Shown piece by piece: positions 45,750-58,080 of a stretch of 64,000 nucleotides of DNA. The stretch comes from Gonatopus flavifemur (Eukaryota > Arthropoda > Insecta > Hymenoptera > Dryinidae). Location: the NCBI GenBank assembly GCA_018340375.1, contig JAFFJZ010000003.1:52421006-52485005 (forward strand), given 5' to 3'. The notes beneath the pieces were generated by a model. It saw only the letters and a list, made by a program, of their open reading frames with translations. It was not told the DNA's origin and ran no database searches. A program made the translations under genes and the position numbers. How positions within the stretch are numbered: position 1 is the stretch's first letter; each line of letters starts with the position of its first letter.

Positions 45750-45972
45750 CATACAGATATAAGAATAGAGAAGGCATGTTGGGGCTGATCGCGTCATCGA
45801 ATTAAACAGAGAGAAGAGATTGCAAGAGTGTCACTCTCTTTCATTCAATACGTCATCACATGGAAGACAGTGACACTTTGATACTCTCTCATCTTTTCCC
45901 TCTGTTTATTTCGATGACGTTTCCACTTGTGTAAAATCTCCATGATGCCCCCTCTATTCTGATATCTGTATG
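45750..45972. mobile_element. MITE with CATACAGATATAAGA ends, copy 2 (transposase intron 2)
   Basis: Ends CATACAGATATAAGAATAG and complement; 8-bp GTTTTATC on both sides (45742-45749, 45973-45980). Intact counterpart of 14395-14765. Lies in the 571-bp intron 2 of the transposase gene. Confidence 0.9.
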
Positions 45973-47579
45973 GTTTTATCCAGGGATTCAGTATAATTTT
46001 TCAGCATTGTTTAAACTTATGGAGACTATTATGGATAATATGCATCCCTTAGTTCCATATTTTTTGTATTATGGATTGAAAGTTACATTGTAGTGATGTT
46101 ACAGGACATGTATGAACACATCCGACAAAAAAGGAGAATTTCGAAGAAAAAAAAGAAGCAGGTGAAAGTGATGCTTGCCATGGGGTGTTCAAAAACTGCA
46201 ATTCAAGAGAATATTACGCAACAAACGGGTATTCGACCAATATTGAAGGACATCACAAACGTTCAATCTTCCATGAAAGGACCAGCAGACAACGATTTAC
46301 AACTACTACAACACATGTTATCAACTGAATATGGTACGGTTTGTCATGAAAATTAATATTGCTTCCAATTTTTCCCGAATGTGGCTACTCTTTTCAATGA
46401 ACTTTTGTAATTTTCATATTTAGGTGCAAATGTTGAGGTATACTCGAACGCGCAAAAAAAATTTCAAGTGTTGTATTTTTCTACTGCTAAAATGAGGCAA
46501 TCAGTCCACGCTTGGCCTGAGATCATCTTTATTGATGGCACATACAATTTATTTCAGTATGGCCTCACTTTGATGATTATAGCCGTCGAAAATGGTATGG
46601 GCACTACAGAAGCCGGAGCAATTGGAATCCTTGCATCAAAAAATGCCGATGCATTCACATTCTTCTTGCAGAAATTTCGCGACGAAAATTATGAGGTAAT
46701 GGATGCCGTGAATTGTATCATGGCGGATAAGGATTTGCATCAACGTGATTTAATGAAAGAAATGTTCAAAGTTCCGATGTATATTTGTTTGTTCCACACT
46801 CTTAAAATCTTCTTGAGAGAAATTACCTGCAACAAACTTCATATTTCTGATGACGATAAAACTAAGTGTGTGCAAATGATTGAAGAGATGGTTTATAGCT
46901 ATTCCGAAGAACAATATAACGAAAAATACGATAACTTCATAAAGACTGCGCCTCCTCGGGCAATTAAGTATTTTAATGATAATTGGCACAATATTCGAGA
47001 AGAGTGGGCTAGGTACGGTATGACTGCAGGCAATTTATTGAATATCACCAACAACCGCCTTGAAGCTTCAAATAATTCTATAAAAAAAGTTGTAAAGAGG
47101 AATGATACCTTAATTGGTTTTATTCAATGCTTTTTTCAATGGTTTATGATGCATAATCATGAAATCAATCAACATATGTATACTGAATTATTGAAACTAC
47201 CTACGGATATTGACTTTCTCGATGTGCCTCAAAAGAAATATTGTTTGTTATTAACAGAACATGCTTTCAAGCACGTATTGGATCAAATGAAAGAAATAGA
47301 TATTGTCACCATTTTGAATGAAGGTCCAGCACCTAATACATTTGTTGTCAAATCGAGTCAAGGAAATATCGAAGTAAGTGATGTTCTGTGTCATTGTGCC
47401 TTTTGGTTATCCATGCGCTTGCCTTGTCGTCACATATTTGCAGTCAGAAACAAATTACAAACACATTTATTTGCGAAAGAACTATGTCACCAACGATGGA
47501 CTGAAAATTATTTGAAAACAACTCTTTACTCTTCTATTTCAAGTAATAGTGGCATTATTGCAAATGAAGATGAGAATAT

Positions 47580-48860
47580 AATATCATTCAATGATAATCT
47601 TGAAAATAATTCGGAAAATTCGATACTCTCTGAATTGCAAAACCGTGTACCCATGGATACTGAACATGATGACACATCATTGTCATATGATGATATCGAA
47701 CATCTTCATGTAGAATCAAACAAATCCAATAATTCAGCATATGTTGATTGCCAAAATGGAAATCCAATTTTATCCAATAATAGTATAGAAAATACATCAG
47801 AAAACTTGATCCTCTTAAAATTGCAGACCAATATATCCATTTTAGATCGTGGGCAAAACGAACCATCATTGTCTTATACTGATGTAGAACGTAATCATGA
47901 ACAATCGAACATTTCCAATAATTCAAACCTTTTCGATTGCCAAAATGAAAATATACTACCATCCAAGGAAAATATTGAAAATACTTCTGAAAGTGCGATA
48001 TTCCCTGAATTGCAAAACAATGTATCCATGGATACTGAACATGATAAAGCATCATTGTCTTATAATCATATCGAACATCTCCATGTACAATCAAAGAAAT
48101 CCGATAATTCAGCGCAGGTTGATTGCCAAAATGGAAATATAATTTCATCCAATAATAGTATAGGAAGTAAATCAGAAAATTTGATACTCTTCAAATTGCA
48201 AACCAGTATACCCATTGTCGATAGTGGACAAAACGAAGAACCTTCATTGTCTCATCCTGATATGGAACGTATTCATGAACAATCGAACATTTCCGATAAT
48301 CCAAATGTTTCCGATTGCCAAAATGGAAAAATAGTATCATCCAAGAAAAATATTGAAAATACTCCGGAAAGTTCGATACTCCTTGGATTGCAAAACAATG
48401 TACTCATGGATACTGAACATGATGAATCATCATTGTCTTACAATCATATCGAACATCTTCCTATATAATCGAACATATCCGATAATTCAGCACAAATTGA
48501 TTGCCACAATGGGAATATAATTTCACCCAATCATAGTATTGACACTAAATCAGAAAATTTGAGAATCTTAAAATTGCCAACCAATATACCCATTGTAGAT
48601 AGTGGACCAAACGAACCATCATTTTGAACCTTTCCGATAATTCAAACCTTTTCGATTGCCAAAATGAAAAAATAGTATCATCCAAGAATAATATTGAAAA
48701 TATCTCAATAAATTCGATTCTCTCTGAATTGCAAAATAGTAAAAGTATTGTGGATAATGAACTATCATTATTTCACACCGATATGTCACACCGTCATACA
48801 AAATCGAAAATATTCAATAATTCAGTAACTTTCGATTGCCAAAATGAAATATCTAATCAA
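47580..48860 (+). repeat. Intragenic ~186-bp tandem repeat of the transposase
   Basis: The word GATTGCCAAAATGGA or a close variant recurs at about 47746, 47936, 48121, 48313, 48499, 48654 and 48834. Two unit types alternate, one with MDTEHD..SLSY.HIEHLHV and one with VD.GQNEPSLS..DMER.HEQSN. Encoded sequence is Asn/Ser-rich and probably disordered. Confidence 0.9.
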
Positions 48861-50339
48861 AACGTTTATAATGTACTATCAATTCGAAAAGACAAAATTA
48901 GTGAATTGCCATTGTTCATGCATATTGTTCCCTCAGTTGTACAATCGACCTCACCTGACCATTCTACGAATTCCACGTTCAATGACAATCTCCCGATGTT
49001 AAATGACTCAGCAAACGTCGAATCAGTAATAACTGCTAAGAGTGACCCTGACTTGAGTGTAAAATTTGCTTGTTTTAATCAGTCACATAATGCAAGGCAA
49101 AGCAAACAAAACGATGAAGAAACTTTGGATACTGATATCTTTGAGTTTATGTTCAATGAAATAGGAATCTCTGAGGGTTCTTCATCGGAAATGTGTACTC
49201 CATCGTCACAGTTTGAAAAAAACAAGCATATCGAAACCTTTGTACCTGATACAGTGACGGCAAAACCAACATCAGATTGCATTTTAACAGGGAGTAATGA
49301 TGAATATGCAAACGCTGAGAATGCGTCTGGATGTTCAACAGAGATCGGTACCTCTGATATTGACAATCTCACCAAAAATGTGCAAAATAACGGAACGACT
49401 GACATCTCTGAAATTCGAATGCCAAATATGATTAAAAAACGTGGCCGGCCGAAAAGTAATAAACTCACAGCGATTGGATTGTATAAAAATAAGAAGAAGA
49501 CGAAATATTATGACAAGACAAATATAGAAAAAATCAGATTGATTTTGTCGTGGATCATTCGAGATCCCAATGATATGGGACGTACAAAAATTTTCAGAGC
49601 TTTAACAGCTGATTATATAATTGTAGAAGATGATCTGAGAGAACAAGTTAAAGATCCTATATTCGATGACCGAGTTGATATCCATATTATTAAGAAATAT
49701 TTAACAGAGCCAGCTTTTGAAAAAGTGTTGAAAATTATGAGACTTGGAAAAGAGAATCTTCTGTATAAATGCCCTATCTGTAATGCAACTGTCAATCTAA
49801 AATGCGTTGCGTGCGACTCGTGCTTAGCATGGTTCCATTATCATTGTGTGGGTATAAAAAGACAACCGAGTCAAAAAATTCCGTGGTTCTGCCCACGTTG
49901 TACGTGATTTTTTATATTTTTTAATTTTAAGTTTGGATGTTTGATTGAAAACACATGACACACATACTTCAAGAAAAGAATTGAGGTATCATCTACATTT
50001 CAACTTTATTTTACTGGGATGAATTCATTACAAAGACTGATTATGGGTACCGAATGAGTATCAAATATAGCAATATAGAAGTAGAAATATAGAATATAGA
50101 ATCAAATATGATTGTTGATATATAATAATTTTAAATGTGTAATACGATAAAATATCGGTCAAATCGCGTACTTTTTGCATAAGCATTGTGATAAATGAAT
50201 TGTGATTGGTTAACTTGAACGATGGAACGATGCTACAATTTTATAAAAGAAAATGTCTAGTGTTTTCACACTTGAGATGTTACAATACAGTATTATTACT
50301 GAAGTATTATTATAATAATTAAAAGTAATGCTTTACAAT

Positions 50340-51830
50340 TATAAAAAGATCCGAAATTGAGGATGAATTCTTCCGTGTTCAGACATTGCAAGCAATGGTT
50401 TTTATTACTATAAAAATACTGCTTCCAGTGTTATGAAACTACGAATTCTATACATACACGAGGGTGCCTACCGCTTTGAAATTCTCACAGAATTGATAAG
50501 TCACAGATTCGTATGGAATAAAATGACCAATCAGCTGCATAGAATTTCCAGGCAGTACACACTCTGCACGTATACGCGAATAACAATTATTGATGTTCTT
50601 AGATATTCAAAATTCTACGTTCTCGAATAATCTGAAGTTGTACTTCAGATATTACATATAGTAAAGCTTGAAAAAGAGATAAGAATTCGTTAAACACAAG
50701 GAATTTATGAGTTAGTTACACAAAAAGGATGATATGAATATTTTCTTTTTCTTATGCAAGAGCAAATTTTATTTTCGTTACTACAAATAATAGCGATTTT
50801 TCATAATCGAGTTTTATTTTACTGTTATATGTACTAATTCTAATATTATGAAATGTTTGCATAAACCGAGCGATGTGAAAAAAAGTATTATTAATTAAGG
50901 TTGCTGTGGTATTGTAGGAAATGTGTACTTCCACAGTAGTAGTATTTTTAAAATATATGAAATTACCGCACTTATGTTTGTAAACAGATACGGAATGGAG
51001 AATGGAATTCTTTTGTGTTCAGATATTGAAACATAAGGGAATCACATTACTGTACACTTACGAATATTACGAAATTAAGAATTTTAATCACACATATATA
51101 TGAACCAAATAGCAAAAGTTCCAATAATTAGACCTCATTCCATCCCAGCAAAATGACCAAATGAATCCTCAAAATTTCAGTACAATAGAGTTCTTGGGGA
51201 ATTCAAATTGTTATACAATATATCATATAGTATATAAAATGATGAAAGCCAATGTAAATTCTCCAAAAACTTTATTTCATTGATATTTCAGGAATTCATT
51301 TGCTGATTCTGGAAGAAATTACTTAGATCTACTTATTGGAACTTTTGTTGTCTGGCTAAATCACACTTATGGATACTCTTTGGTACGAAAACCTTTTATA
51401 TTCTGAAATCATTCAATTTTGTACTTTTCATACATGATACGTCTACTCGGTGTAACTCAAACAGTGATACCAACTTGCTAAGTACAAAATATTAATATTT
51501 TCTTTGAACAGACTGAATAACATGGATATATTCTCTTAGGCAGAAGTAGATTTTATCTCGTTACAAATGACGATTTTCTGTAATTGAATTTTACTGTATT
51601 AGTCATATGTACCAATTTTGATATCCTGAAAAGTTTGTGGATACACTGTGATGTAACATAAAGTAATAATCATTAAGTTTGCTACGGTTTTATAAACATT
51701 AATTTCATAGTTAGTGTTGTTAACATAAACAAAGGTAACTTTGCCAAATTAAAAACCGATGCGGGATTGAGAATGGAATTTTTTTATGTTCTGGTCTTAA
51801 AATATAAATTAATTTAGTTATTAGGCTTGC
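50340..51830. repeat. Diverged ~0.7-kb direct repeats, MULE 3' region
   Basis: GGA.GAATTCTT.YGTGTTCAG words occur at about 50360, 51000 and 51770; ATATGTAC.AATT..ATATT..GAAA. words at about 50827 and 51605. Identity is low. No gene is present between 49908 and 52857 apart from this and the MITE at 52263. Confidence 0.6.
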
Positions 51831-52262
51831 AAAACTATTGAGAAATTCAAGCTGTTGTATAAGCATGTTTGTGATTGAGAATTATTGATACTGAAGATTT
51901 TATTTTCTTGATGAATAAAGAATTCAAGTTTGTATTTTACATGTGACATATTCTTCCTTATTAGAATAGTTTCGAAGTATTCTATATTTCTTTGAAACCT
52001 TGAAGAAAGAAAACTCCAATTCGCCCACTGGAATAACTGCTTTATGGAATTTTACCGATTTCACGAATTTTGAAACAAATTCCTCAGGTAGTACCAGAGT
52101 TTTGGAAGAGTTCTTCATGAATACATTGTAAGCATTATGAGCTTTTTCAGAACTCCTGTGCTAATTGGGTAAGCAACGATCTGTTTGTATAGTGTACTTC
52201 CAGTTATTTTTATCAGAAAATGGTTACTCCATAGCTTTAATAATATAATTGCTTCCTTGTGA

Positions 52263-52524
52263 CCCAAATAGCACACAGGATCCCCAAATGAATTTTAAGG
52301 AAACGACCCTTTCAACATCCAAAGAGTTCTTAAACAGTTTTGAAATGGATTTTCATAGAATTCTTGAACAAATCTCATAGAATTTCAAGATAACTCACAA
52401 ACGTCTAACGAATCGAACTCTTTTCAAAACTAGAGAGTTTCTCCGAGAACTCTTTGTATTCCAGAAGAGTTCTTGAAGAGAGCTTTTCTCAGAATTCATT
52501 TGGAATCCTTTTGTGCTATCTGGG
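52263..52524. mobile_element. MITE with CCCAAATAGCACACAGGAT ends
   Basis: Right end reads, in complement, CCCAGATAGCACAAAAGGAT. Internal GAGTTCTT/AAGAACTC words. No clear duplication. Confidence 0.7.
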
Positions 52525-52857
52525 ATTTTATTAAAACGTGAGCAAAAAATGCAGTCCGTTTTTGGAATCTTCTTAATATTCTTGAGGTGAACACAAAAAA
52601 AATTAGTAAGAAATAACTAAATAATTACCAAATTTATATAGGTTTAATTTTCATCAAAAAAGTGTTCAACGCGAACATTAATTGACCAAAAACAACATTT
52701 TTTTACCGAAATGTAACCACAGGAAAATTGCAAGTTTTCGTCGCTTTCCAGTTCACCAAGATCCGCTGGGGCTGTATTTTGTATGAATATTACAAACATA
52801 GAAATAATGTATTCTCTAATCCAATAGTCAGAAGTACTTGTTCTTTATCAATTTCTG

Positions 52858-53154
52858 AGCGCAGTTTGAATTATTTTTTATAAATATAAAAGTTTGAAAA
52901 GACAGGGGCACTCAAAATTACAACGCTCGGTCCTGCTTTGACGCCATCTCTCGGTAAAATTACTCGTTTCACGTGTCCGTAGACGATACGTCTAGGTTTT
53001 GCTGTAGACACGCTAAATTCGCCTGTCCGCAATTTATACTTCGAGACAGGCTATATTTCGCCTGTTTTTAAGTTTTTTTATCGGTGCACGCGAAATTTCC
53101 CCTGTCTCGAATTCTTCAATTAAAGACACGTTAGCGTGTCTCTAGACAGAGCCT
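52858..53154 (-). repeat. MULE right TIR
   Basis: Reverse complement of 43511-43807, same length, only a few differences by eye; ends CTAGACAGAGCCT. Confidence 0.88.
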
Positions 53155-53428
53155 AAAAATAATTCATCCATTTGTTGATCACATAAATTTAACCTCACAT
53201 CTGTCAACCGAACTGCAATCTTCACACAGGCTCATAGATTAGTTTTGATTTATTTTTGAGGTTTTAGTAAGGAATTCCTCACAAAATCCTAATTAGTCTT
53301 TCCTGATGGGGTCCTCATAATAGTGCAGCGTGACATGACTTGTTAGGTCCTGATGAGGTTGCCTTATCAGGACCTGATCTGGATCAAGGTTTACCTGAGC
53401 TGGTCCATGGGGTAAATTTCTAGTCGGG

Positions 53429-53626
53429 ATAGACCGGTCGATCCCAGATGTTCTGAAATGGAGAATGAACAGCAGTTCAGAGAAATGTTCTTAAAAGAGG
53501 TTACTTGCAAATTTCATCGAACCCTTCGACAAATTGATGGAAAATTTCGAAAATTTGTCTCCGCGGAATAAAGATCAATCGAATCTAAACCTTCTGTGAA
53601 GAAAAAACAATATCACTGCAGAGGAA
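53429..53626. repeat. Loop of the giant palindrome
   Basis: The only unpaired part of the palindrome, ~200 bp, made of one ~145-bp subrepeat unit of the arms (GACCGGTCGATCCCAGATG...). Confidence 0.75.
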
Positions 53627-53703
53627 CCCGACTAGAAATTTACCCCATGGACCAGATCAGGTAAACCTTGATCCAGATCAGGTCCTGATAAGGCAACCTC
53701 ATC

Positions 53704-53951
53704 CAGTGGTCTCAGATTGGACTCGCAAACGTTACGCGCACAGATGCAACTGTATGTCAGTGTGAAAAAAGAGAGGGTATGGTTGCGCGCGCAACCCAGC
53801 ATGCTTTCTCTTTCGCTCTCCAGTCAACTATCAGATGAACAATGGAGAAAGCATGCTAGGTTGCGCGCGCAACCATACCCTTTCTCTTTATACATCGACG
53901 TAAAGTTGCATCTGTGTGCGTAACGTTTGCGAGTCCAATCTGAGACCACTG
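53704..53951. mobile_element. hAT-type palindromic MITE in right arm
   Basis: Ends CAGTGGTCTCAGATTGGACT and complement; 8-bp ACCTCATC on both sides (53696-53703, 53952-53959). Holds the strongly palindromic GGTTGCGCGCGCAACC on each arm. Confidence 0.93.
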
Positions 53952-54164
53952 ACCTCATCAGGACCTAACAAGTCATGTCACGCTGCACTATTATGAGGAC
54001 CCCATCAGGAAAGACTAATTAGGATTTTGTGAGGAATTCCTTACTAAAACCTCAAAAATAAATCAAAACTAATCTATGAGCCTGTGTGAAGATTGCAGTT
54101 CGGTTGACAGATGTGAGGTTAAATTTATGTGATCAACAAATGGATGAATTATTTTTATGAAATG

Positions 54165-55720
54165 TGTGGTGGTTATTTCTTGAATAATGTGTATCAAAAA
54201 GTCTGTTAGTAAGTGCAAAATGATTAAGTAAATCAGTCATAGCTGTTGTAACGTGTCAAAAAATCGTAATTTGTTGATGCAGTGAAAATGAATTTTCTTC
54301 AAATACTTACATCAGCACTTCTAGGCAAAACTTCAGAGATCATATTGATTTTGTAAGAAATATGAGTCATGAAGAACTCATTTGATCAAAAATATGTCAA
54401 AAGAATGTTCAAAATGAATAACAAAAAACTTGAATTATTCACTTGCAGCTCGTCGGATGGTTTTATTTTTCAAATTGAAGAGCACTCTTGGAGTTGAAAT
54501 TTTCAAATTTGAGAAAAAAGCCTTATCTTCTGAGTTGAATTTGTTGTTAGGGTGATGATAAACTTGTAGGAAGAGTTTGAAAGTTGAGTGGAATCTATAT
54601 TGATCAGGGAAGTCCAAATCGTGTGGCAAAAGTTAGAAAATCTGTCAACTTAGCTGACAGCGCATGGGTATTCTATCAGCTTTTCTTTACTAAACCAAAT
54701 GCTGGCAGGAGAAATTCATCAGAATATAGTGAATCCAAAGTGATGTGAAGTAAGAGAGGACAGATACATGCATTGAATTTTATTAGTTATTATAAAAATG
54801 TTGATAAATATGGTAAGGCTATGTATGACTCAATGTATCGTCTCTCAATATTTTTGTTTCAATGATTTGCATTTTTGAGTGTGCATTTTCGTATCTTTTC
54901 ACCAGTAACTAGTGTAAGGTTGAGAAAACATGTGTATTGAACTTGTTTCATAAATATAATAACATTTATTTGTAGGAACATGACACAACATTATTGGAAC
55001 AAAAATATGGGAAGACGACACTTTGGATCTTCTATAGTCTTTTCTTATTTTTTAGAACGTTTATAAGAACGAATAAAATCTAATGAATATTTCGGTCCTC
55101 TCTTACTTCACATCATTTTGAATCCACTATATTTTGATGAATTTCTCCTGCCAGCATTTGGTTTAGTGAAGAAAAGCCCATGCGCCGTGAGCTAAGTTGA
55201 CAGATTTTCTAACTTTTGCCACACGATTTGGACTTTCCTGATCAATATAGATTCCACTCAACTTTCAAACTCTTCTTACAAGTTTATCATCACCCTAACA
55301 ACAAATTCAACTCAGAAAATGAGGCTTTTTTCTGAAATTAACAAATTTCAACTTCAAGAGTACTCTTTAATTTGAAAAGTAAAACCATCCGTCGAGCTGA
55401 AAGTGAATAATTCAAGTTTTTTGCATTTCATTTTGAACATTCACTTGAAATATTTTTGATCGAATGAGTTCTTCATGACCTTTATTATTACAAAATGATT
55501 GGGATTTCTGAGTTTTTTCCGAGAAATACTGATGTAAATTAATATTGATATAGATATGGTCGTTGTTGATATTATCGTATATTTGAATAGAACTCATTGT
55601 CACCACATCAGCAACTTATGATTTTTTACATATTACAGCAGTGATAACTGATTCAATAATTCATTTTGCACTCAATAACAGATTTTTATGCTTATTAATC
55701 AAGAAATAACGAAAGAAGAG
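54165..55720. repeat. Inner palindrome of the right arm
   Basis: Inverted copy of 41945-43495. Confidence 0.85.
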
Positions 55721-56439
55721 TACTTGTTCGAAACTTATATTTGATTATGACGAAACACATATTCATTCAGTTCATATATACTCTTTGAATAATACTCAGA
55801 TGATGTGATGTGTAGGAAAGAAAAATGATGCTGAATAGTCAATAAATCAACCTTATGAGAATTGTGATAAGTTAAATGAAATACTTATTTCGCTGGTGAT
55901 GGTTGAACGTTTGCTAAGTTTTTTTCGCTGTATGCATAACGTGGAAAATCTTGTGAAATTTTCATAAGTTCCGCCTAATTAAAACCCAAATAGTTAGTTT
56001 TCAATTCACATTAAGAATACAGATTCAGAGAACAAATTGTTCAACAGTTTTCAGAAGTAGGTAATGTGTTCGGAATGAAGGGATTGAATTTAAAAACAGG
56101 CACAGTTGAAAATCGTTCAAACATGTTCTTCTTATTGAAGGAAAATTTGTTTAATCAAAGAGTGTACAATCTGAAATCAAGTCTGTACATTCTTGTATTC
56201 AGTTTATCAAACTATGTCCATGATCTTAGGATGACCGAACGAGGTCCTGATGCGAATACAGCGAGGAAAACCTACTTCGACCTTTTCAGGATAATTTGAG
56301 GAAATCCTGACTAGGACCAAATGAGGTCATCCATACGTGAGTCATCCACACCTAATCCCGATCAGGACCGTAACGGCTATTCCTTATTTCGGATGACCTT
56401 GTCAGGTCCTCATCATATGTTGGGTTAACCTGATGACAA

Positions 56440-57880
56440 TTTCCAGTCGGGAACGTTTTGAAAGAAGCGTACTCGCGAATTCCATCAAAGTCTTCAGCAA
56501 TTTCATGGAAAAATTCCAAAAATTCGTCTCTGTGAAAAATAGAGACCGATCGATCCCAGATGCTCTGAAATGAAGAATGAACAGCAGTTTAGAGAAATGC
56601 TTTTGGAAGAGTTTACTTGCGAATTTCATCGAACCTTCTGACAAATTGATGAAAAAATTCCAAAAATTTGTCTTCGTGCGATATAGACTGATTGATTCGA
56701 GATCTTCTGAGAAAAAAAATGAATATCACTTCGGGGGAACGTTTTTAAAAAAGTGTACTTGCAAATTTCATCAAAGCCTTCGGCAATTTGATGGGAAAAT
56801 TTAAAAAATTCGTCTCTATGGAATAAAGACCGATATATCCGAAGTCTTCTGGAATGAAAAACACCACTTCGGAGGAAGGTTTTCAAGAAGCGCGTAAGTG
56901 ACATTAGGTCATTATAGTATACAACTGATGTCAAACACACCAATTCTATCGAACTTCATCGGGATTCCGATACGCTGCACCCAGGGAAGCTTTACATCAC
57001 ACGGAGAAAAAAGTATTGCTGGCGTAACAAGCAGGTCTGTTATCATAGCGCCTGCAAGAAATATTAGCTGAAAGAGCAAAGAGAATGATCGACACAACTA
57101 CATGTTTTTGCTGACATAAACAAATTTGTTAACAGAACTAACGTCTTAGCTGCTGGAGTAAATACTTTTGCAAGGACAACCAATTTCTTCGTAGGCGCTA
57201 TAGTAGCAAAACATTTTTTCTCTGTGCAGTTGTGGCATATCTCGCACGCATTATTATGAAATCGACTCACATTCTGTCAAATTCAAATTTTTTCATCAAT
57301 TTGTCAGAGGGTTCGATCGAATTCGCAAGTGAACTCTCCTAAAGACATTTCTCTAAACTGCTGTTCATTTTCCATTTCGGGACATTTCGTATCGATCGGT
57401 CTTCATTCCATGGAGACGAATTTTTGAGATTTTGTCATCAAATTGCCGGAGACTTTGACGGAATTCGCGAGTACGCTTCTCTCAAAACGTTCCTCTGCAG
57501 TGATGTTGTTTTTCCTTCACAGAAGGTTCCGAATCCATCGGTCTATATTCCACGGAGACAAATTTTTGCAATTTTTTCATCAATTCGTCAAAGGGTTCGA
57601 TGAAATTCGCAAGTAGCCTCTTTTAGGAACATTTCTCCGAAGTGCTGGACATATTTCATTTCAGAGCATTTCGGATCGATCGGTCTTCATTCCATACAGA
57701 CGAATTGTTGGAATTTTTTCATCAAATTGCCGAAGGCTTTGATGAAATTTGCAAGTACACTTTTCCGAAAACGTTCCCCCGAAGTGGTATTGACTCTTCT
57801 TCTCAGAAGATTTTGAATCGATCGATCTATATTTCACGGACACGAATATTTGAGCAATTTCCAATTGACTCGAACCAGTA
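56440..57880. repeat. ~145-bp subrepeats, right arm
   Basis: Inverted copy of 39790-41215. Confidence 0.85.
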
Positions 57881-58004
57881 CTTGGTCAAATCCGCGAGTG
57901 CATTTTGAAACATCGAGCATATGAATAACATGACGATGTAATTACATCAGAAATAATAATTGGATGTGAAATTGAATTGTTCACCAGAGAAATGACAAAA
58001 AAAT

Positions 58005-58080
58005 GCAATGTCTCCACACGGAATCGAACTCGACCGTTCCTTTGCGAGAACCATGTCTTTTGCCGCTAGGCTATGCGTTC
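58005..58080 (-). mobile_element. tRNA-like SINE module in right palindrome arm
   Basis: Inverted copy of 39584-39660 with the A and B boxes unchanged. Confidence 0.6.

Larger units (their letters stand above)
45104..49907 (+). pseudogene. MULE transposase: FAR1 finger-DDE-SWIM-AT-hook-PHD, broken
   Basis: Four exons with GT-AG borders and matching phases: 45104-45339, 45422-45533, 46105-46333, 46424-49907. Exons 1-3 form a FAR1/WRKY-GCM1-like zinc finger (YVCVF, RSCPAF, DTHEYHE), then QKRRISKKKKKQVKVML. Exon 4 has the DDE core: FIDGTYN (Asp 46534), MADKDLHQR (about 46732), CLFH, NNRLEASNNS (Glu 47062), and SWIM CHC(x9)CRH (47389-47433). Then comes a repeat tract, KKRGRPK (AT-hook, about 49435) and a C-terminal PHD finger (49770-49904; CPIC, CDSC, HYHC, CPRC). 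A TAA at 48466-48468 (CAA in sister units) and a deletion with frameshift near 48620 break it. The family cuts and pastes its element. Confidence 0.85.
43511..53154 (+). mobile_element. Autonomous-type MULE (Mutator-like) element, 9.64 kb
   Basis: 297-bp TIRs at 43511-43807 and 52858-53154 flank a 9.05-kb unique interior with a FAR1-DDE-SWIM transposase gene. A direct repeat AAAAATA borders it (43504-43510, 53155-53161). The uninterrupted site is seen in the right palindrome arm around 54150-54160 in reverse complement, so exactly one 7-bp unit was duplicated. Mutator-like elements usually make 8-10 bp, so the 7 bp is slightly short. The gene is broken, so this copy is no longer autonomous. 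Confidence 0.85.

Noticed and set aside
47588..48148. 186-codon minus-strand frame
   Set aside because: Antisense shadow of the transposase repeat tract.
48469..48623. Intron that would skip the transposase stop
   Set aside because: No suitable GT or AG borders, and the segment continues the coding repeat; a nonsense change and a deletion explain it better.
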